NCBI GenBank assembly: GCA_026387055.1
Contig: JAPLML010000214.1
Coordinates: 1 to 6,557 of the forward strand
Direction: 5' to 3'
Source of the DNA: Planctomycetota bacterium
GTDB lineage: Bacteria > Planctomycetota > Phycisphaerae > FEN-1346
DNA length: 6,557 bases
The notes under the pieces were generated by a model. It searched no databases. It was not told where the DNA came from and saw nothing but the letters and a program-made list of their open reading frames with translations. Made by a program: the position numbers and the translations under genes. How positions within the stretch are numbered: the first letter of the stretch is position 1; each line of letters opens with the position of its first letter. This document shows, one piece after another, positions 1-6,350 of the stretch.

Positions 1-2
1 TC

Positions 3-2879
3 ATCTACTTCGGCGAGCGGATGGCCCACCCCATCGCCTTCGTCTCGCTCGTGGGCGAGGGCAAGAACTCCGACGACCTGCGGCAGTACTGCGTCGACGT
101 CCTCCAGCCGCTCTTCAAGCGGATCTCGGGCGTCAGCCGCGTGGACGTCTACGGCGGCCGCCAGCGCGACGCCGTCGTGACCTTCGACCCGTACAAACTC
201 GCCGCCCACCGCGTGACGCCGATGGAACTCGGGCAGCTCCTGGCCCTGGAGAACCGCAACACACCCGGCGGCCGCATCAACGAGGACAAGAACCGCTGGC
301 CCGTCCGCACGGTCGGCGAGTTCCAGACCAACGAGGACATCGAGTCGGTCATCCTGAAGCGGCCCGGCGCGCCCGACGTCCGCCTGAAGGACCTCGTGAA
401 GGCCGACGTCGACGGGTTCAAGGATGCCGATAACTACGTGCGCATCGACGGCGAAAGCGGCATCGTCCTCGCCGTGCAGAAGAAGACCGGCGAGAACGTC
501 GTCGACATCATCCGGGGAGTCCACAAGACCGTCGACGAACTCAATAAGACCATCCTCGCGCGCCAGAAGATGCACTTGGCGGTCGAGTACGATGAGGCCA
601 CCTACATCGACGAGGCCATCGACCTGCTGAAGGATAACGTGTGGATCTCGGCGTTGCTCTCGGGCGCCATCCTCGTGTTCTTCCTGCGCAACGTCCGGAC
701 CATCCTGGCCATCTGCGTGGCCATCCCCATCAGTTTCGTCGGCACGTTCATCTTCATGTGGATGCTGGGCCGGACGCTGAACGTCATCAGCCTGGCGGGC
801 CTGACGTTCGCCGTCGGCATGCTCGTCGACAACGCCATCGTGGTGATCGAGAACATTTATCGCCATAAGGAGATGGGCAAGACGCCCGGCCAGGCGGCCC
901 TGGACGGCGCCAAGGAAGTGTGGCTGGCGGTCCTCGCCTCGACGCTGACCACGGTGGCGGTCTTCCTGCCCGTCTTCTTCATCAAGGAGGAGGCCGGGCA
1001 GCTCTTCCGCGACATCTCCCTGGCCATCGCCATCGCCGTGACGCTGTCGCTGGTCGTCTCGGTGACCGTGGTGCCGATGCTGGCGGCCCGGATTCTCCGG
1101 ACGGGCAAGGGCTTCGAGGGGTCTGACGCGGGCGTGGGCGGATGGATCGGCAAGTACCTGCTCTTCGGCTGGCTCGGGTCGGGGTTCCGCCACAAGACCG
1201 TCACGCTCCTCGGGTGGGTCCTTCAGACGGTTCCCCGTCGCCTGGCGGCGGCCGGGCTGATCTTCATCGTGTTCGGCGGCGGCATGGTGGGCCTCGCGTA
1301 CGTCACGCAGGCCACGTACCTGCCCCTTGGCAACCAGAACTTCGTTCTCGGCTACGTCCTGACGGAGGCCGGGTCGAGCGTGGATCACAACCTGGCGGTC
1401 GCCAAAGATATCGAGGCCCGCGTCCGGGCCTTGCCGCAGACCACGCGGTTCTTCGTCGTCACCCTCCCGGACGTGCTGTTCTTCGGCGCGAAGGCCGAGA
1501 ACGGCGACAAGGCCCGCGAGATGGTCGCCGCCATCCAGACGACCCTCGGCACCCCGCCGCTCGCCTACATCCCCGCGCCCTACCGTCAGGCGTGGTGGAA
1601 CAAGAACAAGCAGTACTACAAGGAGCCCATCCCGGGTATCCAGGTGCACGCCGAGCAGGTCAGCCTCTTCCAGCGGCGCGGCATGGCGGGCGGGCAGAGC
1701 GTCAGCGTGACCATCCGCGGCGACAACATCGACGAACTCTACCGCATCGCGGGCGTCATGAAACCGATGCTCGCCCAGACGCCGGGCGTGATGTTCATCC
1801 TTCCGAGCTACAAGCTGGGCAACTGGGAACTGAGGCCCGTGCTCGACCGCAAGCGGGCCGCCGACGTCGGCATGACCGCTTCCGACGTGGGGTTCCTGGC
1901 CGCCTCGCTCGTCAACGGCGTCAAGGTGGCGGACTTCCGGCAGCCGAACGGGCGCGAGATCGACCTGACGCTCCGGGCCGACCCGAAGTACCGCGACCAC
2001 ATCGAGCAGCTCGCCGACATCCCCGTCTGGACGCCCGCCGGTCGTACCGTCACCCTCGGCCAGATCGCGCCCCAGGAGCCGGCCTCAGGCTTCTCGGCCA
2101 TCGAACACACCGAGCAGCAGCGCAGCGTGAAACTGGAATGTTACTTCAGCGGCGAGGCCCCGGTCGCGGCCATCGTCGACCACGTGCGTAACAACATCAT
2201 CGCGCCCTTGGAGAAGGATGGGACGATTCCGCCCACCTACGTGGTGGACCTGCGCGGCACGGCGAAGGACCTCGCGCAGATCTGGAACGCCCTGAAGTGG
2301 AGTTTCGTCCTGGCCCTCGTGATCACGTACCTGCTGATGGCGGCCCTGTTCGAGAGTTTCACGCACCCGCTGGTCGTCATCCTGAGCGTGCCGATGGCCG
2401 TCGCCGGCGGCTATGCCATGCTCTGGGCCGTGGGGCTGTGGAACGGCCTGGTGCGCGGTCAGCCGCCGCCGATGCTCGACGTGGTGACCATGCTGGGCTT
2501 CGTCATCCTCGTCGGCATCATCGTGAACAACGCGATCTTGGTGGTGGCCCAGGCGATCAACTTCATGAAGAACGAGCGTCTGCCCCTCAACGAGGCGGTC
2601 ATCGCCAGCGTCGACAGCCGTATCCGCCCCATCTTCATGAGCACGCTGACGAGCATCCTGGGCATGCTGCCGCTGGTGTTCCGGCCGGGGCCGGGCTCGG
2701 AACTGTACCAGGGCCTCGGCGCGGTCATCGTGGGCGGGCTGGCGGTTTCCACCGTTTTCACGTTGATTCTGACGCCCGTCCTGTTTACCTTTGGGATTGG
2801 GTTCGAGCAGCGCTGGCATCGGCTTCTGATCCGGCTCCGCGTGCTGGCGCCGGCGGAGGGTGGCGGCCAGGATGGATGA
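3..2879 (+). CDS. RND-family efflux transporter, inner-membrane pump subunit (5' partial)
   Basis: This is a proton-driven pump of the AcrB/HAE-1-like superfamily, which normally works in the inner membrane with a periplasmic adaptor and an outer-membrane channel. The frame is open from the window edge; the ATG at 21 is internal (residue 1 in this numbering), because the preceding codons (IYFGER) continue the porter domain. By comparison with AcrB, roughly 125-150 N-terminal residues, including TM1, are missing. Visible in order: porter domain (1-200), TM2-TM6 (about 207-358) with the TM4 motif GMLVDNAIVVIENI around D270, a second periplasmic half starting after TM7 (about 410-430), and TM8-TM12 (about 758-928). 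The essential TM4 Asp is present, but the second Asp of AcrB is Asn (N271) and the TM10 Lys is replaced by Asn (GIIVNNAIL, N836), as in many non-AcrB RND subfamilies. Substrate cannot be assigned. The stop codon overlaps the next gene, suggesting one operon. Confidence 0.95.
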   Translation: MYFGERMAHPIAFVSLVGEGKNSDDLRQYCVDVLQPLFKRISGVSRVDVYGGRQRDAVVTFDPYKLAAHRVTPMELGQLLALENRNTPGGRINEDKNRWPVRTVGEFQTNEDIESVILKRPGAPDVRLKDLVKADVDGFKDADNYVRIDGESGIVLAVQKKTGENVVDIIRGVHKTVDELNKTILARQKMHLAVEYDEATYIDEAIDLLKDNVWISALLSGAILVFFLRNVRTILAICVAIPISFVGTFIFMWMLGRTLNVISLAGLTFAVGMLVDNAIVVIENIYRHKEMGKTPGQAALDGAKEVWLAVLASTLTTVAVFLPVFFIKEEAGQLFRDISLAIAIAVTLSLVVSVTVVPMLAARILRTGKGFEGSDAGVGGWIGKYLLFGWLGSGFRHKTVTLLGWVLQTVPRRLAAAGLIFIVFGGGMVGLAYVTQATYLPLGNQNFVLGYVLTEAGSSVDHNLAVAKDIEARVRALPQTTRFFVVTLPDVLFFGAKAENGDKAREMVAAIQTTLGTPPLAYIPAPYRQAWWNKNKQYYKEPIPGIQVHAEQVSLFQRRGMAGGQSVSVTIRGDNIDELYRIAGVMKPMLAQTPGVMFILPSYKLGNWELRPVLDRKRAADVGMTASDVGFLAASLVNGVKVADFRQPNGREIDLTLRADPKYRDHIEQLADIPVWTPAGRTVTLGQIAPQEPASGFSAIEHTEQQRSVKLECYFSGEAPVAAIVDHVRNNIIAPLEKDGTIPPTYVVDLRGTAKDLAQIWNALKWSFVLALVITYLLMAALFESFTHPLVVILSVPMAVAGGYAMLWAVGLWNGLVRGQPPPMLDVVTMLGFVILVGIIVNNAILVVAQAINFMKNERLPLNEAVIASVDSRIRPIFMSTLTSILGMLPLVFRPGPGSELYQGLGAVIVGGLAVSTVFTLILTPVLFTFGIGFEQRWHRLLIRLRVLAPAEGGGQDG
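2855..2860 (+). promoter_or_regulatory. Shine-Dalgarno-like GGAGGG for the sigma factor gene
   Basis: A GGAGGG purine run lies inside the last codons of the pump gene, 11 nt before the ATG at 2872. The spacing is slightly long, but the site favours ATG 2872 over the in-frame GTG at 2860, which overlaps the purine run itself. Ribosomes finishing the pump could also re-initiate here. Confidence 0.4.
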
Positions 2880-3483
2880 CCGTAATGCAAGCGATGAAGA
2901 CCTGATGCTTCGCTTGCAGACGCGGCGCGACGAGGAGGCCTTCGCGCTGCTGTTCGCGCGCTACCGCGTTCCCATCACCAGCTACCTGTACCGCCTCGTC
3001 GGCAACCGGAACGAGGCCGAGTCGCTCTCGCAGGAAGCCTTCCTGCGGATTCTGGAGAAGGCCGGTCACTACGACTACCCCAAGCGTTTCAGCACGTGGT
3101 TCTACACCATCTCGCGGAACCTCGCGACGGACTTCCTGAAAAAAAAGCGCGCCGTGGTGCCCGACGATTTTCACACACTCTCGGAATCGGTCCTCGGCCC
3201 GGCCCAGCCGGAGGCCGAGGAGCAAACGTCCTGGCGCGAGGACCTCGACCAACTGGCCGTCACCCTCCAGGACCTGCCCGTGCCGTATCGCGAGGTCGTT
3301 GTGCTGCGGGCACTCCAGGAGCTTTCGTACCGGGAGATCGCCGCGATCGTCGGGTGCCCGGAGTCCACGGCCCGCAGCCGCATGGATTACGGCCTGGAGT
3401 TTCTGCGGAAACGATACCGCCGGCGAGAGGGAGGAAAATCCGCGCCTCCTGACAACGGAACGCCGCCTGAGTCGTATAAGTAG
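2872..3483 (+). CDS. ECF-type (group 4) RNA polymerase sigma-70 family factor
   Basis: This encodes a 203-residue alternative sigma factor that would direct core RNA polymerase to a small regulon. The sigma-2 domain spans about residues 22-93; it includes the core-binding helix (NEAESLSQEAFLRILEKA) and the promoter-melting and -10-recognition segment FSTWFYTISRNLATDFLKKKR. A short acidic linker (about 94-125) replaces sigma-3. Sigma-4 covers about 126-182 with the helix-turn-helix LSYREIAAIVGCPESTARSR, which would read the -35 element. Length and two-domain layout fit the ECF family. The ATG at 2872 is chosen because the family usually starts just before the sigma-2 helix and a GGAGGG precedes it; a GTG at 2860 would add four residues. 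It overlaps the pump gene by 8 nt, and a zinc-type anti-sigma-like gene follows 117 nt downstream, the usual ECF neighbour. Codons 90-92 lie on a run of eight A's, unusual in this GC-rich gene. The C-terminal tail (about 183-203) is basic then Pro-rich and probably disordered. ECF subgroup was not determined. Confidence 0.93.
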   Translation: MDDRNASDEDLMLRLQTRRDEEAFALLFARYRVPITSYLYRLVGNRNEAESLSQEAFLRILEKAGHYDYPKRFSTWFYTISRNLATDFLKKKRAVVPDDFHTLSESVLGPAQPEAEEQTSWREDLDQLAVTLQDLPVPYREVVVLRALQELSYREIAAIVGCPESTARSRMDYGLEFLRKRYRRREGGKSAPPDNGTPPESYK

Positions 3484-3535
3484 GGGAGCCCGTGAGATGG
3501 GCCGGCGGGTTTAAGGGGCACATCCGTATGGGAAA

Positions 3536-3561
3536 CCATGCCCGATCGCATCGGGGCGTGG
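3536..3561 (+). other. Strong hairpin in the sigma/anti-sigma gap
   Basis: CCCGAT (3541-3546), loop CGC and ATCGGG (3550-3555) form a perfect 6-bp stem. It extends outward by five more pairs (CCATG with CGTGG, one G-T wobble) across a single bulged G at 3556. No T-run follows, so it is not a standard Rho-independent terminator. It sits 40 nt before the anti-sigma-like gene and could attenuate expression, stabilise RNA or act as an operator dyad; its role is inferred from position only. Confidence 0.4.
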
Positions 3562-3583
3562 GTCCGGGATCATGGGGTGTGGT

Positions 3584-3590
3584 GAGGGGG
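3584..3590 (+). promoter_or_regulatory. Shine-Dalgarno-like GAGGGGG for the anti-sigma-like gene
   Basis: This purine run is 10 nt before ATG 3601 and supports that start. The ATG at 3591 directly after it is in another frame and reaches a stop after ten codons. Starting at 3601 also places Cys3 25 residues before His28, as expected for a zinc-binding anti-sigma domain. Confidence 0.5.
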
Positions 3591-3600
3591 ATGACTCTGT

Positions 3601-5319
3601 ATGGCTTGTCCTACAGCACATGAGTGGTATGAGTTGGAGCGCGGCGCCGTGCCGCGCGAGGACGCCGAGGCCCTGCGCCGGCATCGGGCCGAGTGTGCCG
3701 AGTGCCGCGCTATCGCCGACGACGTCCGCGACGTGGCGGCCCTCCTGGAGAAGCTCGCCGGGCCGACGCGGGCCGACCTCTCGGCTGAGGCGGTCGAATC
3801 GGTCCTGCGCCGGGCCAAGGTCCACGGCCTCCTCGGCCGGCCGCTGAAGGTCCCGGGCATCAAGGTCTGCATTACCGAAACGATCTATCCGCGCGGGGCG
3901 CTCGAGCGTCTCGTGCGGTCCGCCCACGGCATCGCAACGGCCGACGCGCTTCGTATGCTGGCGCCCGTTGCGCGGGCGGCGGCCACCGAGGAGCTCGCCC
4001 GGGCCCAGTCCGACGCCGACCAGGTGGCCGACCTCCTGCTGGTGGCTTACATCTGCCAGAGTCCGCGCGAAGACCGCCAGGCGAAGGACGTCGACTTCCT
4101 GCTCGGGATTATCTGGGACCGCCGGAAGCAGCGGCCCGAGGCGACGGCCGCGGGCCCGTTTTCGTGGCCGACGCTGGTGGCGACGGCGCAGGCGGCGCCG
4201 GCGGCCGATGCGCTCGCCGAAGCCAAGGCCCGCCTCCTTGACGGCGACTACAAGGCCGCCCTGGCCGCGCTTCCCGACGACGCCTCCACCATGCCCCTCA
4301 GGGTGTGGTGCTTGGAGCTTGTGGGTCGGACGATCGAGGCCAAGCAGGTGGTGGCCAGGAGTCAGGCGCAGAGCGACCTCGGACACGTTGTCAGGGCGGA
4401 CCTGGCCCTCGCCGCCCAGGACGTGGGCGAGGCGATGCGCCAGTACGAGATGCTGGCCGCCCGGAAGGACCGTTACTGGTTTGCGGCCGGGTACCTTTCC
4501 CGGTACGAGCTTCGCGATGCGCGGCTGGCGGGGGACCGCTTTGCCAAGGTCCACGACAAGGCGCTCGCCGATTACGTGGCGCAGGCGTTCCAGGTGGAAC
4601 TCTCGATGGTCCAGGTGCCGGAGCCGCCGCCCTTGTTCTCCGAGGACTGGGACGGCTCGGCCCTTGGCGTGCCGACCGACATGGCACTCGTGCGGACGCA
4701 CGGCGGCGAGTTCCGCGTGGTCGAGGCGCCGGGCGGAAAGGCGCTCTGCCAGGAAGAGATCAAGACGCGCGGGGCGGAGTTCCTGGTCGGCGAGCCCGAC
4801 TGGGCCGACTATACGCTCCGCTTCGACGTCAAGATGCTCGAAACGAGGGGCGACTACGCCATCGGCGCGTCGGCCTACCGGCGGCCGGGGCACACCGGCT
4901 ACGTGCTCGAGCTCTCCCCCGCCGGCCTGAGGATCCTCAAGCAGTTCGCCGCCACGGTCGAGCGGTCCCGCACGCTGGCCAAGCCCGGAACACCGGCGCC
5001 GTCGCAGCTCATGATCCTTCAGCCGGCCCAGGCCCAGGCGCGTCTTGGCGAATCGCCCGTCCTCAACTGGTGGTACACGCTGAAGATTCGCGTGCAGCGC
5101 GTGGGCGACGGCGTCAACGTCGCCGGCAAGGTCTGGCGCAGCGATCTCAAGGAGCCGCTCGACTGGCAGGTGGTCTGGACCGACGCGGGCCAGGCGGGAA
5201 GCGGGCCGTTCGTCGGTGGCGCCACCGGCGTCCAGGTCAGCGGCGCCAAGGTCCTGATCGACAATGTGGTCGTTACCCAAAACGAGACGGCAAGGGATAC
5301 TGTCGCGGCCATGCCGTAA
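3601..5319 (+). CDS. Zinc-finger anti-sigma-like protein with helical (TPR-like) middle and C-terminal ConA-like/DUF1080-like domain
   Basis: This is a 572-residue protein, probably the regulator of the sigma factor encoded just upstream. Residues 1-50 match the zinc-binding anti-sigma (ZAS) pattern: Cys3, then His28-x3-Cys32-x2-Cys35 (RHRAECAEC), the spacing seen in RsrA/ChrR-type proteins; such domains bind and mask their ECF sigma. Residues about 60-180 are helical and unrecognised. About 200-330 is Ala-rich and helical with TPR-like repeats (for example AKARLLDGDYKAALAALPDD). About 345-560 opens with LFSEDWDG and has the alternating beta-strands of a ConA-like lectin/glucanase fold, close in style to DUF1080 (DWADYTLRFDVKML, HTGYVLELSP, WWYTLKIRVQRVGDGVNV, VLIDNVVVTQ). 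No signal peptide or transmembrane helix is apparent; the longest hydrophobic run (LLLVAYI, near 145) is too short. That is odd, since ConA-like domains usually act outside the cytoplasm. A direct anti-sigma role is inferred from motif and context; a sensor or sugar-binding scaffold that no longer binds sigma is possible. A terminator follows 28 nt after the stop. Confidence 0.82.
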   Translation: MACPTAHEWYELERGAVPREDAEALRRHRAECAECRAIADDVRDVAALLEKLAGPTRADLSAEAVESVLRRAKVHGLLGRPLKVPGIKVCITETIYPRGALERLVRSAHGIATADALRMLAPVARAAATEELARAQSDADQVADLLLVAYICQSPREDRQAKDVDFLLGIIWDRRKQRPEATAAGPFSWPTLVATAQAAPAADALAEAKARLLDGDYKAALAALPDDASTMPLRVWCLELVGRTIEAKQVVARSQAQSDLGHVVRADLALAAQDVGEAMRQYEMLAARKDRYWFAAGYLSRYELRDARLAGDRFAKVHDKALADYVAQAFQVELSMVQVPEPPPLFSEDWDGSALGVPTDMALVRTHGGEFRVVEAPGGKALCQEEIKTRGAEFLVGEPDWADYTLRFDVKMLETRGDYAIGASAYRRPGHTGYVLELSPAGLRILKQFAATVERSRTLAKPGTPAPSQLMILQPAQAQARLGESPVLNWWYTLKIRVQRVGDGVNVAGKVWRSDLKEPLDWQVVWTDAGQAGSGPFVGGATGVQVSGAKVLIDNVVVTQNETARDTVAAMP

Positions 5320-5347
5320 CGGCTGGCCTCGGGGGGGATCGAGGGGT

Positions 5348-5390
5348 TCGCCGGCCCGGGGACGTGCAAGACCGGGCCGGCGACTTTTTT
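5348..5390 (+). terminator. Rho-independent terminator of the pump/sigma/anti-sigma block
   Basis: TCGCCGGCCCGG (5348-5359) pairs perfectly over 12 bp with CCGGGCCGGCGA (5372-5383) around a 12-nt loop, then one C and six T's (5385-5390). It starts 28 nt after the anti-sigma-like stop and has the canonical form for ending rightward transcription. Confidence 0.88.
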
Positions 5391-5429
5391 GTCTCGCGCC
5401 GCAGCGCGCGAATCCCGGAGCCAGTCGCC

Positions 5430-5493
5430 GGTGTGGCACGGCCGGCTTGTACATGTTTCGCGTACGCTGGCAGGTGTGGCACGGCCGGCTTGT
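5430..5493 (+). repeat. Direct 21-bp repeat, two copies
   Basis: An identical 21-bp unit beginning GGTGTGGCACGGCCGG and ending CTTGT occurs at 5430-5450 and 5473-5493, a 43-bp period. The unrelated 22-bp spacer (5451-5472) contains CATGTTTCGCGTACG. The second copy continues into the 5480-5502 hairpin; the first does not. This suggests duplication of the left end of the repeat element or a nested insertion of two copies. Confidence 0.8.
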
Positions 5494-5580
5494 CCGGCCG
5501 TGGGGAATGTGGCCGGCGCTCTGCCAAGGCCGGACAAGTCCGCCGAAGGCGAGATTCGCCGTGGCGAACCGGCCGTGCCG
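5430..5580. mobile_element. Palindromic MITE/REP-like repeat element flanked by 8-bp direct repeats
   Basis: This 151-bp non-coding segment has related inverted ends: TGGCACGGCCGG near the left end (5434-5445) and its complement with one change, CCGGCCGTGCCG, at the right end (5569-5580). CAGTCGCC occurs immediately outside both ends (5422-5429 and 5581-5588), which looks like a target-site duplication. Inside are a perfect 9-bp hairpin (CACGGCCGG/CCGGCCGTG, 5480-5502, loop CTTGT), an inverted pair CTTGTCCGGCC (5489-5499)/GGCCGGACAAG (5528-5538), and TTCGCC/GGCGAA arms at 5555-5568. No transposase frame is present, so it would be non-autonomous. It lies between two convergent genes. A REP-type folded element without transposition is the alternative. 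Confidence 0.55.
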
Positions 5581-5601
5581 CAGTCGCCTCTCTCTCAGAT
5601 T

Positions 5602-6234
5602 TCACAGCCACGGATTCGCACTCGCTTCGTGCCCGATCGTCGTCTCGGGCCCGTGGCCGGGGTAAACCACCGTCTCCGGCGGCAGTGTGAGCAGGCGCTG
5701 GCGGATCGAGGCCAGGAGGGTCTCGTGACTCGCGCCGGGGAAATCCGTCCGCCCGATGCCCTCCGCAAACAGGGCGTCGCCCGTGAAGACCACGGGGTCG
5801 CCGTTCGGCCCGGAGGCCGCGTACAGGCTGATGCCGCCGCGCGTGTGGCCGGGGGTGGCCAGCACCTCGAACGTGGCCGGGCCCAACTCGATCTTGTCGC
5901 CGTCGACAAGCAGGCGGTCGGCCTTCGGGCTCTTGATCCACGCGCCCATGAGCAGTGAGAGGTTGCGCATCGGGCTGGTGAGCATCGGCCCGTCCTCTTG
6001 CCCGATGGCGATCCGGAGGTCGGGCCACGCCGCCTTGAGCGCCGCATTGGCGACGATGTGGTCCGCGTGCCCGTGGGTGTTGACGAGGAGCTTCGGCGCG
6101 AGGCCGCGCCCCCGGCAGAACTCGACGACCTGCTCCGACCCTTCCGGCGCATCGACCGCCATCGCCTCGCCGCCCTCGACGACCACGTAGGCCGAGACCT
6201 GGAACGATCCGAGAACGAAGGTGTGGATTTCCAT
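5602..6234 (-). CDS. MBL-fold metallo-hydrolase, glyoxalase II / YcbL-like
   Basis: This is a complete 210-residue metallo-beta-lactamase-fold hydrolase, the size of short glyoxalase II-like (YcbL type) enzymes that hydrolyse thioesters such as hydroxyacylglutathione or related thiol adducts. All expected metal ligands are visible: THGHADH (His54, His56, Asp58, His59), His130 in ATPGHTRGG, Asp153 in FTGDALF and His194 in VYPGHGPETTIGHE. The block GRTDFPGASHETLLASIRQRL and the terminal NPWL are also typical of this subfamily. It lacks the C-terminal substrate-binding domain of classical GloB (about 250 residues), so the substrate is uncertain; a persulfide dioxygenase is less likely given its length and C-terminus. 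The ATG at 6234 is chosen because MEIHTFVLGSFQVSAYVV matches the family N-terminus; the frame stays open upstream to 6549, but that stretch is low-complexity and unlike the family. The Shine-Dalgarno is weak (AGGA about 14 nt upstream). It is transcribed toward the pump block and predicted cytoplasmic. Confidence 0.93.
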   Translation of the reverse strand: MEIHTFVLGSFQVSAYVVVEGGEAMAVDAPEGSEQVVEFCRGRGLAPKLLVNTHGHADHIVANAALKAAWPDLRIAIGQEDGPMLTSPMRNLSLLMGAWIKSPKADRLLVDGDKIELGPATFEVLATPGHTRGGISLYAASGPNGDPVVFTGDALFAEGIGRTDFPGASHETLLASIRQRLLTLPPETVVYPGHGPETTIGHEASANPWL

Positions 6235-6272
6235 TCGGTTATGCCCAATCCTGCATGTAATCCCCGTTTTCG

Positions 6273-6324
6273 GCGGCGCGCCGCGCTCAAGCCATCGCGC
6301 GGCGGGTCTCCTGACCCGCCGCGC
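6273..6324. repeat. GC-rich palindrome plus perfect 12-bp stem-loop upstream of the MBL hydrolase gene
   Basis: GCGGCGCGCCGC (6273-6284) is a perfect 12-bp palindrome. Thirteen bases later GCGCGGCGGGTC (6297-6308), loop TCCT and GACCCGCCGCGC (6313-6324) form a perfect 12-bp hairpin. Neither strand has a T-run after the stem, so this is not a standard terminator. It lies between the 3' end of the right-edge frame and the hydrolase gene, both on the minus strand. It could be a REP-type element, a mRNA-stabilising structure or a Rho-dependent pause site. Confidence 0.6.
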
Positions 6325-6350
6325 CCAGAGCCGGGTGGCATGCAACGCCG

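Noticed and set aside
1142..2191. 349-codon frame inside the pump gene
   Set aside because: It overlaps conserved RND coding sequence on the same strand in another frame, with low-complexity Arg/Gly/His/Pro composition; a compositional shadow.
3449..3480. Possible sigma-70-type promoter at the end of the sigma gene (CTGACA at 3449-3454, TATAAG at 3475-3480)
   Set aside because: Each box matches 5 of 6 bases, but the 20-nt spacer is too long for a normal promoter, so I do not list it. A 5'-end map showing a start near 3487 would revive it.
3531..3560. ECF-like promoter (GGAAAC then CGTG) in the sigma/anti-sigma gap
   Set aside because: The 20-nt spacer exceeds the usual 15-17 nt, and the second box lies within the hairpin arm; the match is too weak.
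3511..5454. 647-codon open frame antisense to the anti-sigma-like gene
   Set aside because: It lies opposite a well-supported gene, its translation is Arg/Gly/His/Pro-rich with no recognisable domain, and long antisense frames are expected in GC-rich coding DNA.
4305..5690. 461-codon frame overlapping the anti-sigma-like gene and the terminator
   Set aside because: It reads through a strong terminator and the repeat element, and its translation is Gly/Arg-rich without domains.
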